Origin: Membranipora membranacea
Taxonomy: Eukaryota > Bryozoa > Gymnolaemata > Cheilostomatida > Membraniporidae
Assembly: GCA_914767715.1 (NCBI GenBank)
Contig: OU612068.1
Coordinates: forward strand, 28,024,001 to 28,088,000
Length of the DNA: 64,000 nucleotides
Reading direction: 5' to 3'
Shown: piece by piece, positions 52,715 through 64,000 of the stretch
Layout: each line of letters begins with the position of its first letter
Numbering within the stretch: position 1 is the stretch's first letter
Notes under the pieces: generated by a model
The model's database searches: none
Told to the model about the DNA's origin: nothing
What the model saw: the letters and a program-made list of their open reading frames with translations, nothing else
Translations under genes and position numbers: made by a program

Positions 52715-55700
52715 TAGTTGAATTATGTGTGGTGGGCAGGAGATCTGATAAGAGGGATAATTAGTGAATTTGGCAACAATCCTCCAATTATCCAGTAGCA
52801 ACAGCAGCACCATAAATCTCAAAAACACTCTCACTTGAGGATAATTAATGCCGTTAAGAAATGCATAATCATCAAATTTAGGAGATTACATACATTATAC
52901 TTTATCAAATGAGGTGCAACAACATTTATTTTTTCACAGAAATTTGTGTACACTTGAAGAATAATGTGTATTTTGATGACTAAAATGGGGGCCTAATTTT
53001 GACCATTATATAGCACCGAGTCGCACGCTAGAATAGCGTCTCTTCTGTCTCTCCACACTTATTCCAGGTAGAATAAACAAACGACAGCCTGCAATCTGAC
53101 ACATAATTATGATAAATCTTACCTTCATCCAGTTTTTGCAGCTCTGCTCTGAAGTATCGATTCTTAACGTCAAAGTCCAGTAGCTTCATGTGATCTACCA
53201 GCACAGAGAACGGTCCGTCACTGAGGGGAGTTTGTGTCTGTCTGAGTATCTGGTTTAGCACTGTGCGGTGTGTCTCTGTAATAAAAAATAATTACATAAA
53301 ACTGATAGTTTCTTTGATTTAAACACTTTTTGTGAATTCCATAATTTAGTTTTAGTGCTCAATTTGGATTTGGAACATCACAAAGTTGGGACAGGGTTGC
53401 TCAAGGTTCTCTTCACCGTACAATCTGTGGATTCTCAGAAAGCTTTATTGGTAAGTGGAATCCAAGCCAGCCTTCCTCAAATATGCAATAAAATTTGGGC
53501 TCCTTCGTCATAGGGCCATAAAAATAAAATACCGCCAGCCTATCGGCTTTATAGTGAAATATATCACCAATACCAAGGTACTTTATTGGAGGGCGTTGGT
53601 TTGAAACACGCTGGATTGTGGGGAAAGATTCCTGGAAAGTGAAAATATACATATAACCATAGACACACAGGCAGACACTAATGAGAGTAGATTTGCCATC
53701 AAACCAGAATTACTCACAGAACAACGGTTAAAACCTACTCCACTTTAAAATTTACAACTATAATAGCCGTAATTAAACGTTTATCACCTTTGAAGTCTTT
53801 TTTTCCCACACCTGACAAAAGTTGATGAACTGGCAAACACTTGGTAGAGATTTTCTCAGGCTGGTACATGACTCTACTCTAGATTCAATACAGGTATTTT
53901 GGATATTAATAATCCGTCTGAAATGTTCACCGTACCTTCATATCATCATTCATAATGGTACAGAGCCCAAGTTTATTTTGATTCTCTGCTGTTAGATTGG
54001 GTTAGATGGGGTTAGATGGGGTTAAGGGGTTTGTTGGTGGTCCTTGGGATAGGTTGCAACATGAAGAGTTGTATCATGCGCATTCAAAATACAAAAAGTA
54101 TCAAGATGGACTATTTTTTAGAAATCCAATATACATTGTGGCTTGTAGTGAATTGATCGGTAAACTGTGTACAAATGACAGTCCCTTTAAAGGGAAGAAG
54201 TCAGGGGGGGTGGTGGTGTCTAAAGTTATTGAGTTCTAAGACGTTTTAAATAATTCTGAACTAATAATAAATGTTTGAAATCGAATCATCTCCATTTTGC
54301 TCCTTTTTTGGCCAGGATTAATAGAGTATGTGATAGCATTCATGTCATATCATTACAAGAGACCAATGTGGAATGAATCAGCTAGCACTATGCATGTGGT
54401 AATACACCTGTAATTGGGTGAAGGTCAACTTGTTGCACCCATCCTCAATTAAATTGATTAGTATGACTGAAGACAAATGAGGCTGTAGCCAAGCACTGCT
54501 GTCAGTGATATTGAACCCTGTAAATATTCAATTGACCACCTTCGATATTGGTTTCAATCAGTGCCAGGGCTTGGGCCCACATACTTTCCCCTCATCTTTC
54601 CATGGTCCATGGTCGTCATGTGGCCAGTGACAAAGCAAAATGAGGCCTGGTAATCCATTGATGTCATAAAAAATTGTTGAATGATATTTTTACCCATTGA
54701 ATTTTGGTCATGGAGTTGATTGTTTAAGCTCCCTATGATCCAGAAATATTTCCAAGCCAATCTTCACAATCCTATTGATAAAGCCGATAAATAAATATAA
54801 AAAAATAATTTACCGATCAAGGTAGATCATCGCCCGATCATTGGTGATCATCTAGGAGTGGACAAAAATTGATCTCTGTTCATGAGACCCTGCCCAGATT
54901 TGTTAAAATAAGGATGACATGACAAAACCAGCAACTATATTGGTGCTGGCTAACAAAGGACTGTCTGGATTAGAGGAGTTGGGAACTAATATCATACTGG
55001 ACTTTTCATTCTGCTATCCTTCCAAAAATGTTCTCTTAGCTCACAAGTTAGACAAAGGAAGGTTATTGATGTGTGTCAGCATTTAAGGGAGGCAATACAC
55101 TGTAAATCTGGGATTTTAGAAATTTGAAACCTTGAAATCAGGTATATCATACTAAGCAGTGGTCAAGCAATTCTATATTTTTTTATCATTCTATATTAAA
55201 TCAGAGACTAAAGATTGTCTCTGCATGTAGTTGACTTGATCCGGTGTAAAAGGGTGCAAATGTGTGCATGGGGTATGCAATGGTATATGCCTTATGCAGT
55301 GTTGTGGTGGTAGTCTTTGAGCAATCTCAACAGAAACAGTGTTAGGTAAACGGCATCGACTAACTGTTGGGATCGCTATAAGCTGTGATGAATCAAAGCT
55401 ACGGTTTAATGTATCTTAAAATTGACGGGAGCTGTCACAAAGTTCATGTGTCAGTTTTTAGGCCTATCGAAGAAAATCACATCTTTTCAATTAACTTCCT
55501 TGCCAAGCCTGAATCTTATCTTATAGTGAGGTACAGGTTGTTACAGGTTGAGGACAGAACAGAATGAATCATAGAAATGTATTACAATTATTTAAAAAAT
55601 ATGATTTTGAATAAATATTATGGTCAACTGAGCGATTAAGATTCTACAATTGACGTCTTTGTGAAAGGTATGCATATATTTTTCGTTGACACTGCCATTT

Positions 55701-58700
55701 AAATTTTCCGCTGACCTGCGCACAATGTGGTTTGGTTTGCACACACTTTGAGTTCAATATGTGAAGCCTCAAATGTCATGATATCTATGGATACACATTC
55801 ACACTTTTTTATGTTATTCTTTCCGTGTCCCGTCGGTCAATCTTCACCAATTAAGATTTTAATATTGACGACTTGACTTGTTCATGGTGACAGTCATTTT
55901 GTTTGCAATATCAGTTGTCTTTGCTGAGGCAATGTGTTTGGTTCCATAATTAGATATGTAATCCTAAATTAATGTCCTTTCAAGGCTTATTCCATGTCAA
56001 TATGTAGGTTAGAAATATAACTGTATGATCGAAAAAAATCCTAAGAATCTTCTCAAACTAAGCACTTTTATTTTACTTTGCCACTTACATAATCGATCAT
56101 ACACAGGCTATTCCCTGAGATAATCTATAAAACTCATACTGTAAGTGCTGTGTTTTTTTTCAAACTGTTCAACAATTTATTATACCAGAGAAAGCAGCGC
56201 CATTAGAGGGTTATCCATATCAGATTCAGCGCGGTGGCTACTGTATCAAGACTATCTTTCTTCTCTTATGAGAAGGTTTGATATAAAGAATAATTTTGCA
56301 ATTGCTCGGGTCAAATATTCCTCAAAGGAAGCGTTATAAACCTTCTGATGTCGGATTGAAAAAAGGTTTCCAGGGAAAAACCACATGGTTAAAAAAAGGG
56401 TGACTGAATATTGAAGTCCGCCACAACTTTTGTCAAGTCAAAGATGTTTCCAAATTCTATATTATTGATATCCTAAATTTTTTTCCCATTTAATTGTCCC
56501 CTTCTATCAACAACAGATAGAGAAGGCAGTTTTCCAATTTTTATATCCTTACTCTGTGACAAAACAGGACTTTTATTATTTGAAGTTACATAATGATGCC
56601 ATCCAGGACACATTTTTTTCATTGTAATCCGCATTGTAACTGTGTCCAGCTTTTAAAATATCAATTTCCAACATCTAAATGTGGTTGTGAGAACGCATGT
56701 TACAGGGTACTAAAACCACTAAAAGTTAGAAAGTGTAGAAAATTGATAAACTCTTCATATTCCATGGTCGCAGAATTTCCAACCATAGAAAGTCATGACT
56801 CTCTTGTTTCTTTCTCAAAGAAAGTGGGGATATCTACGGCTTCTTAGGGCATTTCCAGGCCATTTCTTAATGTATTCGTAATGAGGAATTTCCTAAAAAA
56901 ATTATATTTCTTTGCACTCTTACCAGCAAACTTGAGGAATTTCTTGATTTCAGGGCTGACATCAGCCTCCTGTTTGGAGGCAGCCAGAGAAGTATCAGTG
57001 TTAGATGCAGGCGATGCTGGCGGCTCGTCCAGGTTAAGATGTGATAACTGGTCTTCTCTTCTATGACGGTCTCTCCTCGACTTGGCAGAAGAATGCTCTC
57101 GCTGACCTTAATCACAAACATAAGGAGACAGTCGTATCAACCAACATCAACAAATAAAACACATGTCATGACAAACTATTAATGCAAATTCACTATGTCC
57201 CTATGATCTCCAGGTGCGTGGCATGCTGCACAGTCACAGATTGAAAGGTATTTTTAGAATTTGCTGGTGCCATTAGGTTTCTGAAGATCCTGCTTCACTG
57301 GAGAAAAAAAAATCTAGCGATCTAACAGAAAAGGGAAGAATTATTAACTGAACTCCGAGATTTCACAAAACTTAGATACGCCAAATCTGTTAACATGCAA
57401 CTATTTCGTAATTATCTCAACAGGAATCTGATATATATATAGATTAACATGCAAAATATCAATATCCTGATCCCTCGAATAGGAAGATGGTAAATATCTC
57501 CACAACTCCTTCTGGGGGTAAGCTACCTGCATGAACCAGGAAGAAAGCCTCTACAGCTGGCTGAAGAATGAGTACTGCGTTCTGATCACTGTTGCGAGAT
57601 AACTCCGACAAACATTGACCCAGAGTTGTCCATAAAGATGCCAGTTCTAGCCTTTCACACAATGGATGTTGAGCTAAAAGCGAACATTACATATACAGGG
57701 TCATCATCAATTTTAACTAGAGAACAGCCCAGGTCATGTAACAACTACCCAGATGTCAGCTGAGATTAAATATTAAGGGAAAGAATAAAAAACTAGGCGC
57801 TTTGGCGATTGAGTCATGAAACCAATAAATCTATTGCAGCCATTCGCAGAATTCAGGAGCAGGTATGGGTTTAAATTGAGTAAGTATTCTGAGAAGGCAG
57901 ACATTATTCTTCTAGTTAGCAGTAGAGACATCCTGTAAACAGGCCCTCGAAGGGAGGTTACCATCATGTAAACTGCGTACCCTGGATCAGATATTTGTAA
58001 TACTCTAACTGACTGATGGTAGTGATGGAGCTGTAATGTATTCAGGTCTTGACTTTCCTCAATGAGTAGCCCTTACTATCCACTTAGAAAGCAGAGATTT
58101 TATCAGGAGGGAAATGGGAGTGAATGACCTAGGCCAGCAGACTACACCAATTATCAGCATACAATTAGCATGAAATCATCTCCATAGCACCATACTGATT
58201 AAGTTTTGAACATGGCTGGTTCATAAAAGTGTACATTTTTGGACAGTGTATTTCTTCGCATAAATTACACTATCACAACAACTGAGCACACCAAACACCA
58301 CACCAATTTGGAGCAGTATTCTTGCCAAATGGTGAAGATGAAAAGATCAACTTATTCAAGACTTGCATTTCAAACCGAATGTTGCCTTTTTGAACAAACC
58401 AATATGCCAGAAATATCGAGGACTTTTTGGCAGAGAGTCTTGTCTACAGGCTGCTGCTCTTTAAGTGGTTGTTGACTCTGTTAAAGGTCGGGGAATAGAA
58501 GGTCAGTCGTGGCCCTGTGTCAGGTTTTGGTGTAATAATTAATAGGAGCGAACAGTCATGGAAAACAGGGTTCATTTTTGGGCGGTCTACCTTATACAAA
58601 ACATTCCAGTTTCGCCAAATATACATACTGGTTTCTTTGGATGTTTTCTCATCAGTTGGTGCAGTGCTGGGTCCAGGTTCCTGCGTGTCTACGTCCATTC

Positions 58701-59618
58701 TCTGATCAGAAGCAGAGGCTGCTAAGGTAGCTGCTACGTTTGTTGTTTGATCACTCTGTGTGGTCTCTGCTACCGGCTCCGCTGTGGATGAGGCTTCAGC
58801 TAGTAATATAAAAATATATAAGCGGTCTTGGCAACCATTTTAATGAATAGAATTTAAAAAGGTTTTGCTCGGTGCTTTATATTTAGGGCATGCGACAAGG
58901 CTCGGCTAAAAAAAATGCACATTCTTTATTTAAATAAATAATATCACAACATGCTGAGAGGTGAAAAATCATGTTGGACCGATGTATTGGGGTGACGCCG
59001 ATGGACTACTGACTTTAATAGGATAAGCAATCGGAAGCTGCGTTGCTGGTTATGTTTTTGATTCCATTTCCATAATAACTTCAAAAAAGCTAATTATTAG
59101 GTGATACCAATTTAACTACAACAATTAGCAAAGTCCTTTGAACCTGTAAAAAAATCAAACTGTAAATGAAAATAATTAATAATTTAATGTATGTGTGTGT
59201 GTTGAAAAAATTTCACACTCAGATATATTTTTATTAGTTTAGTTCAGTATAGAACCAAAGAGTTAGAGACAACTCCAACTCCTTGATTATACAGATATTT
59301 ATAGTTACCACCTTACCATTGTTTGTGTTTGCTGTTGTAACATTATCACCAGTTTCAGCTGTCACTAGAGCACCTGCTTGGTCATTGTCAGTAGCTGCGA
59401 CTGTAGCACTTGCAGTCTCTGTGACAGGAGCACTAGCTGCTCCCGTTGAGGATGCCGCAGGTTTCTTATCACTGAGTTGTATGACTACCTTCAGTAATCT
59501 TAACAAGAACTGCTGACTTGATGATTTGGCGGTCAACAGTGACATGGAAGGCAGCTGAAGATCATGTGATCTCTTATTTTTTTGAGGCGCCACTGTTATC
59601 ACTGCACCTTGCTGGAAT
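36165..59618 (-). CDS. HUWE1: HECT E3 ubiquitin ligase HUWE1, C-terminal part
   Basis: A giant E3 ligase that passes ubiquitin from E2 through a HECT cysteine to targets such as p53, Mcl-1, Myc and histones (human data). Twelve exons join in phase into 683 residues and a stop: 59317-59618, 58629-58799, 57527-57673, 56924-57106, 53123-53275, 52120-52245, 51214-51484, 47573-47678, 45438-45572, 40546-40710, 37432-37622, 36165-36267. The first exons cover a Ser/Thr/Ala-rich low-complexity region around conserved islands ([28 protein letters not shown]). From [15 protein letters not shown] on, the sequence follows the HUWE1 HECT domain closely: [74 protein letters not shown]. The catalytic Cys is residue 650 of the fragment, in [12 protein letters not shown]. 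The protein ends ECSEGFGLA. Most of the protein (over 3,500 residues in human) lies beyond the right edge. Introns reach 4.7 kb. Confidence 0.97.
41400..41720. repeat. diverged tandem duplication, about 161-bp unit, two copies
   Basis: Copies at about 41400-41560 and 41561-41720 share a block order: ACAATTTGATC/ACAATTTAATC, GCTCCACC, a TTTTGTTGTT block and GTTACTA followed by GGGAAAATCG. They sit in the large HUWE1 intron between exons 40546-40710 and 45438-45572. Both copies keep minus-strand frames open, which may mean an old element of coding origin. Confidence 0.65.
46053..46083. repeat. hexanucleotide microsatellite (CTATCA)n
   Basis: Four CTATCA units followed by a variant unit CCATCA, within the HUWE1 intron between 45572 and 47573. 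Confidence 0.9.
46813..46823. repeat. poly(C) tract, 11 bases
   Basis: Eleven C in a row in a HUWE1 intron, preceded by CG. It is a simple homopolymer. Confidence 0.9.
52584..52711. repeat. GA-rich tract and two (TA)n microsatellites
   Basis: A purine-rich block (52584-52619) is followed by (TA)11 at 52630-52651 and (TA)n at 52673-52711, separated by 21 bp of unique sequence. All lie in the HUWE1 intron between 52245 and 53123. Confidence 0.95.
53999..54029 (+). repeat. 10-bp G-rich repeat with a four-run G-quadruplex pattern
   Basis: GGG at 53999-54001 and GGGG at 54008, 54018 and 54026, with loops TTAGAT, TTAGAT and TTAA, fit the G3+N1-7 quadruplex rule. The G strand is the template strand of HUWE1, in its intron between 53275 and 56924. 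Confidence 0.85.
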
Positions 59619-60689
59619 CTAAAACCAGAAGTTAATATCTAAATAATCTATCAATAATAATTGGAATAGAATCAAAACCAACAGGATAAGCCTACATTCA
59701 CATAACCTTCTTCTTTCACATTAATGATTTTTAGCCTTAAAAATCTTGGGTTTCTGGTTTGTTCAGTTGTTTGCATACGATTGTGTGCCACACCGTGAAG
59801 TGTCTATTTAAACAAACCTATCATGATATGCGTCTTACTCAATAGTACCAGGAGAAGAAAAAAAAACAAATATCTAATAATTCGGGTCAAGAAGAGAGTG
59901 CATGGTCAGTAGTTTTGATATAAAACCAGGTACTTGATATTTTTGTGAGCAATTTGTGAATAATCTTTTACCACAACTAAAAGTTGGAGGTATTAGTGGC
60001 CATCTGAAGCAGAGACATCAATTAGCACAAGCCAGCCTCATACCATGGTGATGGTGATGTGTGGCTATTGGCTGAAGCAATAATGGACCGCCAGATTTTT
60101 TAAGACCACCTCACCAGGATCTAATTCATGGTGAGGACCTGAATCATCAACGTTATCATAGGGCCAAATAAAGAGATGCTGCATATTTTTGTGGCACTAT
60201 TGAAAAGAAATATTCAGCAAGAAGCGTAACACTGACTGACATGCCCATTCTGATTGTTTTAGATGAGCATATAATAATACTAATAAGGAAATTGCAATTT
60301 TCCATGCCAACTATGACTTTAGTACCAAACAATAAAAAGTTTTAATTGAATTATACAGTGTCTCCAATATCTGATATTTCTTTACGAAATACATTAAAAA
60401 CTCTACCGATGGTATATATCTGTCTGGCCAGCTCATTTTTGTTGACAATCAAAATTAAACAAAACTAGATATCTCTGACCAAACATATTCTTTAGGTAGT
60501 GTAACTGATCAACCTGCTGCATTGCTATAGGAAATATGTTTACGAAAAAGTCATCGCAAAATTTATTTCATTCAATGGCATTTTCTATTTATCGCTGACT
60601 TTTTGTTTTATGTTCTTTTATCTTGCCGTTTGTGTTTTTTTTCACACCATGAAAACAATTAAAGATAATGAATATATTATATATATTAC

Positions 60690-60788
60690 CTCGCCTTTTC
60701 TGTAGCATTAACTTCTGAGGTGACATATATGCGTGATGGTGTTGATACTGCAGGATGTCTTTTAATAATTTTTAGCAACCATGTGTTG
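60690..60788 (-). CDS. HUWE1: probable next HUWE1 exon upstream
   Basis: A 99-nt block with donor GTAATA and acceptor after ACTTAAAAATAG joins the exon at 59618 exactly in phase (split AG|A Arg codon). It reads into [20 protein letters not shown] across the junction. The exon itself begins NTWLLKIIKRHPAVSTPSRI. The phase match, open frame and position support it, and a helical WLLKII segment fits this part of HUWE1. The acceptor has a weak pyrimidine tract, and I cannot align it to human HUWE1 with confidence. Confidence 0.45.
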
Positions 60789-63700
60789 CTATTTTTAAGT
60801 TAGTGATGTCAAACACGCCCATTAGCTTAACTAAAAGCAGGATGTTTGGGTCTGCGTAATCTTCCTGGCTTTAATTTGTTAAGTTAATTTTCTCAGTGTA
60901 AATTTTCCAAAGCGTTGTAGCAAGATTAGGTGTTTGTTTGAGCATATTTGTAAAGAACTTGCGCAGTCATGCTTGGTATTGGCATGGAATTAGATAGAAG
61001 AACTTAGCAGGCAAATCACCACCTGACCGGACAGAAAGCCGCTTGCGGTCAATTATTTTCACCTATTGTTTTTTTTATCCCGAGCTAAAGAAGCTTTGTT
61101 TCTCTACTGCCAGCTCCAGCGGTTAACGTGACACTCCACCGCAGGCATTTTCCAGATGTCCGTCGAACAGCAAAAGCAGTTTTTCTGTACTCTTTGTCAT
61201 ATGACTGTCGCATGATCTGACAATTGCTAGATTTGCATGCCAGAATGAAATTGGGAAATAAACCAAGAAAATCTTTACTGATAGGATTACTTAATTTTAG
61301 ATAGATGATAGTTTTTTTTATTAGTAGGTGGACCTATAACGCATATTTACAAGAAATATACATCTTTATATATTAAATGTATAAGATGTACATTGAGGCC
61401 TGTTAGGTGAGATGCACTGTTCCTTTCTGACTATGAACAGAAAGTACTGACAATATAACATTGAATTGTAGGTCTTATAAGGATTAAAAGGAGTCGGGTC
61501 GGTTGAAAATCATGACAGGAAAACTCGGAAATTTTAATTCAAAGTTTATCAAAATTGCTATTAAATTGAATCTGATTGTTGTTTTATTCTCATAATTCTT
61601 CATTTATTTCTGAAATGAAAAATTTTCATGTTGTCTTAGTACCACATTTTCCAGCAATCCGCTTCGCAGTCAGCAATACTTTACCTTGACCACAATTATT
61701 GCTATATATGGATTATTATACGTTATTATAAGTATGAAAGTTGCCGATTCATCTTGGTTTCTCTAGCAAACTGACCCAATGAAAAAGTTCACAAGAAGTT
61801 GTAGTATGAAGTCTATTTTGATTGTTGAGGATTAGCCAAATCGTTCCAAAGTGGCTGAACAAGCGATGAGTCATGGTTTTGCAATGGTGTGTGAGAAGGA
61901 TATAAAGGTATTTTGGGTAAGGAAAAATGTTCCTTTCTGTGCTCGAATTGAAAATTTTGTCTATGATCAATCAATTAATATATGGATGGCAATATTGAAA
62001 GCATTACAAGGGAATCTGGACTTTGAACCCAAAGCATAGTTATTTCTGAAATGCTATCAAATTGATGAAATTCCCTTATTCTGATATATCTTTTATCATT
62101 CTTACATTTCTGGAATACCAACTTGGCATCCATTAACAGTATCGGGCCCCTAATGGTTGAGCATGCACACATTTAATGGCATATGATGATGATGTATGAC
62201 TTATATATTGGATAAACAATCAACCGCAGTAAATTTGAGATGACATATCACTTTTAAAATCGGGCCCAGATTTGAGAACACATGCATTCTCGTGTCTGGT
62301 ATAAGTTACTGGTAAGAACCAATTACTGGTAAGAACCAATTCCTCATAATTATGCAAGCGGAGTATTACATATGGTATGGTTTGCACAGTGGTTTAAAAC
62401 AGTCAAAATGGGGGACATTTCAGAAGGAACTGGTATTGATCTAAAAACAACGTATTGTTTCTAGTAATTGGCTTTTGGTGATGGCATACGAAATTGATGA
62501 TTGCTAGGTTACTGAACCTCAATAATTTTGAAAGAAACCTATGGCTCAACTAAGCATGGCTTAAGTTCAGCTAGCTTGGGAATAACTAAATGTTAGCTAG
62601 CACTAAATTTTAAGTCTCTATAAAGTAAAGAGGGTAAATGCTAGGTATTTCAACCATATATGAAAATATATACAAACATTTCATCCTGCTAATACTTCTA
62701 GGGTACAGCGAATAATCATTCGTCTGAATTAAATGGAAGCAGGATATTAGGGTCTGCATGGTGAATTTCACTGTTCGATGCAATATTTCATAATTCAAAT
62801 AGGTTCGACAATGTGACAATGAATCTCAAAAAGAGGCAGACCATAATGTGTGAATTTCAACGTAACAATAGAAATCCACAGCAATGGTTCGCTCTTGTTG
62901 GAATTTTGATTGGTGATTGTGGGGCGAATCATCACCTTTTGACAAAAAACCACACCCGTCGTATTTCCGTGATTGCGGTAGAATTCATGATGAAAGCAGT
63001 TGAGTTATCACGACACGTTATTCATCTCATTATTGATACTGTATTTCTAGAATGCCAATATGGCAGCGGTTAGGGTGACATTAAGCCATGTCAATGCAAT
63101 GTCTGGTTTTTTTTATATCCCGGCTACTCTTTGCTGATTAGGAATTGACCCCTATGTAAATGCATGCAAAAATTGAACAACAGCAATCGCCATGTTTTTG
63201 TAAACTGAAGTTTCTATAGAGGATTTGAGCAGGCTAATCTTAAGTCATCAGGACTTTGGCAGGTTTTGCCAAACAACTGTGCGTTACTGAATTGTAAATA
63301 CACAGCAACAAGTTTTACTTATCAAAAGTTCAATTTTGTTGTTTGATTCTGGAACCATGAGTCATTAGGGTTAGATGGTGACCAATCTGATTTACTACAT
63401 TTTATAGGAGTCTAAATGCTATCTTTCCATATTGAAAAGTATTTGAAAGCAATACTCAGAGTGATTCAGGCATTATGCAGATTCAAATATTTTATATGAA
63501 AAACACAGCCTCACTTTGCTTTCTTTGGCATTTTGATTGGTATTCAAAGCGAGCAAGTCATCACCTTCTGACGGAAAACTGCACACATCATATTTCCGTG
63601 ATTGCGGTAGAATTCATGATGAAAACGGTTGTTTTATCATATTGTTATCGACACTGTATTTCTAGAATGCCAATATGTCAGCGGTTAGGGTATCAGTAGT

Positions 63701-64000
63701 CAGTAAGCCACGTCACTGCAACATCTGGTATTTTCAGATAACCCGCATACTCATGGCTGGTTAGGAGTTGTCCCCAATGCAAACTTGTGCAAAAATTTCC
63801 ATAATAAAAAGCTTAGAACTAAAAATCCATTTCAGACTTACAACCAAAACCTAAAATTTGCTTAAAGTAACAATACCAAGTGAAAGTATTTTTTTCACCG
63901 GCCCTCTTCCGTGAATACTTAATTCATTATCAAAAATTCCTTTACCACAGTTATCAAAAGCATCCAAGGAAAATAATTCCGTGAGTAGTACACTGACTAG
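60789..64000. other. right-end stretch without a firm exon
   Basis: Presumably HUWE1 intron, since that gene must continue past the edge. It contains a two-copy tandem 17-mer at 62306-62339 (unit TTACTGGTAAGAACCAA) and a diverged repeat pair at about 62890-63180 and 63519-63800. No frame longer than 86 codons, and none with a recognised domain. Confidence 0.5.
62890..63800. repeat. pair of diverged direct repeats, about 290 bp each
   Basis: About 62890-63180 and 63519-63800 share ordered blocks, offset about 620-635 bp: ATTTTGATTGGT, TCATCACCTT, ATATTTCCGTGATTGCGG (first copy begins GT), AGAATTCATGATGAAA, TGTATTTCTAGAATGCC and AGCGGTTAGGGT. Identity is highest in the middle (over 20 exact bases around the Tcc-GTGATTGCGG block). 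This looks like two copies of one dispersed element, class unknown. Confidence 0.85.

Noticed and set aside
53413-53652. 79-codon minus-strand frame in the HUWE1 intron between 53275 and 56924
   Set aside because: The frame has no recognised domain, lies inside an intron already defined by in-phase exons, and including it would break the E-T-H junction that matches HUWE1.
53999-54029. Telomere-like TTAGATGGGG units
   Set aside because: Only three units of the wrong sequence, flanked by ordinary intron; better described as a short G-rich repeat.
1-64000. CRISPR arrays, operons, rRNA and tRNA genes
   Set aside because: None seen; the tandem repeats lack spacers and the gene structure is eukaryotic.

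Overview
The window is animal nuclear DNA, AT-rich, with many short coding exons, GT-AG introns and long non-coding stretches. There are no bacterial-style operons. Three genes are recognisable by protein content: cytoplasmic methionyl-tRNA synthetase (MARS1), a LIM-homeodomain factor of the Lhx1/5 (Lim1) group, and the 3' end of the giant HECT ubiquitin ligase HUWE1. The GST-like MARS1 N-terminus, a full-length Lhx1/5 protein and a HUWE1 orthologue point to a bilaterian. The small introns and the absence of vertebrate repeats suggest an invertebrate, perhaps a lophotrochozoan or an invertebrate deuterostome. I cannot fix the phylum from the sequence.

Layout. 1-960: no supported gene. 961-2352 (-): three-exon gene of unknown function, 304 aa, apparently complete. 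2895-11631 (-): MARS1, 20 exons recovered; the exon with its start codon was not found. 11863-12294 (-): decayed 3' end of a non-LTR retrotransposon inside or beside the MARS1 5' region. 15214-19515 (-): three in-phase exons ending a gene I cannot name, with weaker upstream candidate exons to about 22155. 22.2-26.7 kb: mostly non-coding sequence upstream of lhx1. 26757-34742 (+): lhx1/5, six coding exons, complete CDS. 36165-59618 (-, probably on to 60788): C-terminal part of HUWE1 including the whole HECT domain; the gene continues off the right edge. 60.8-64 kb: no firm exon, one diverged repeat pair.

lhx1 and HUWE1 are convergent, with candidate poly(A) signals about 360 bp apart. MARS1 and the unknown gene upstream of 2352 are head-to-tail on the minus strand, with 542 bp between their coding regions. 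The genes serve unrelated jobs (translation, developmental transcription, ubiquitination), so this is a chromosomal neighbourhood and not a pathway cluster.

I found no clearly new biological system. The most notable points are: a duplicated WHEP exon pair in MARS1; an exact five-copy 14-bp repeat whose first unit (in gene orientation) contains the HUWE1 stop codon; a near-perfect 23-bp hairpin nested in a larger inverted repeat at 20.3 kb; and two genes with good splice structure that I do not recognise.
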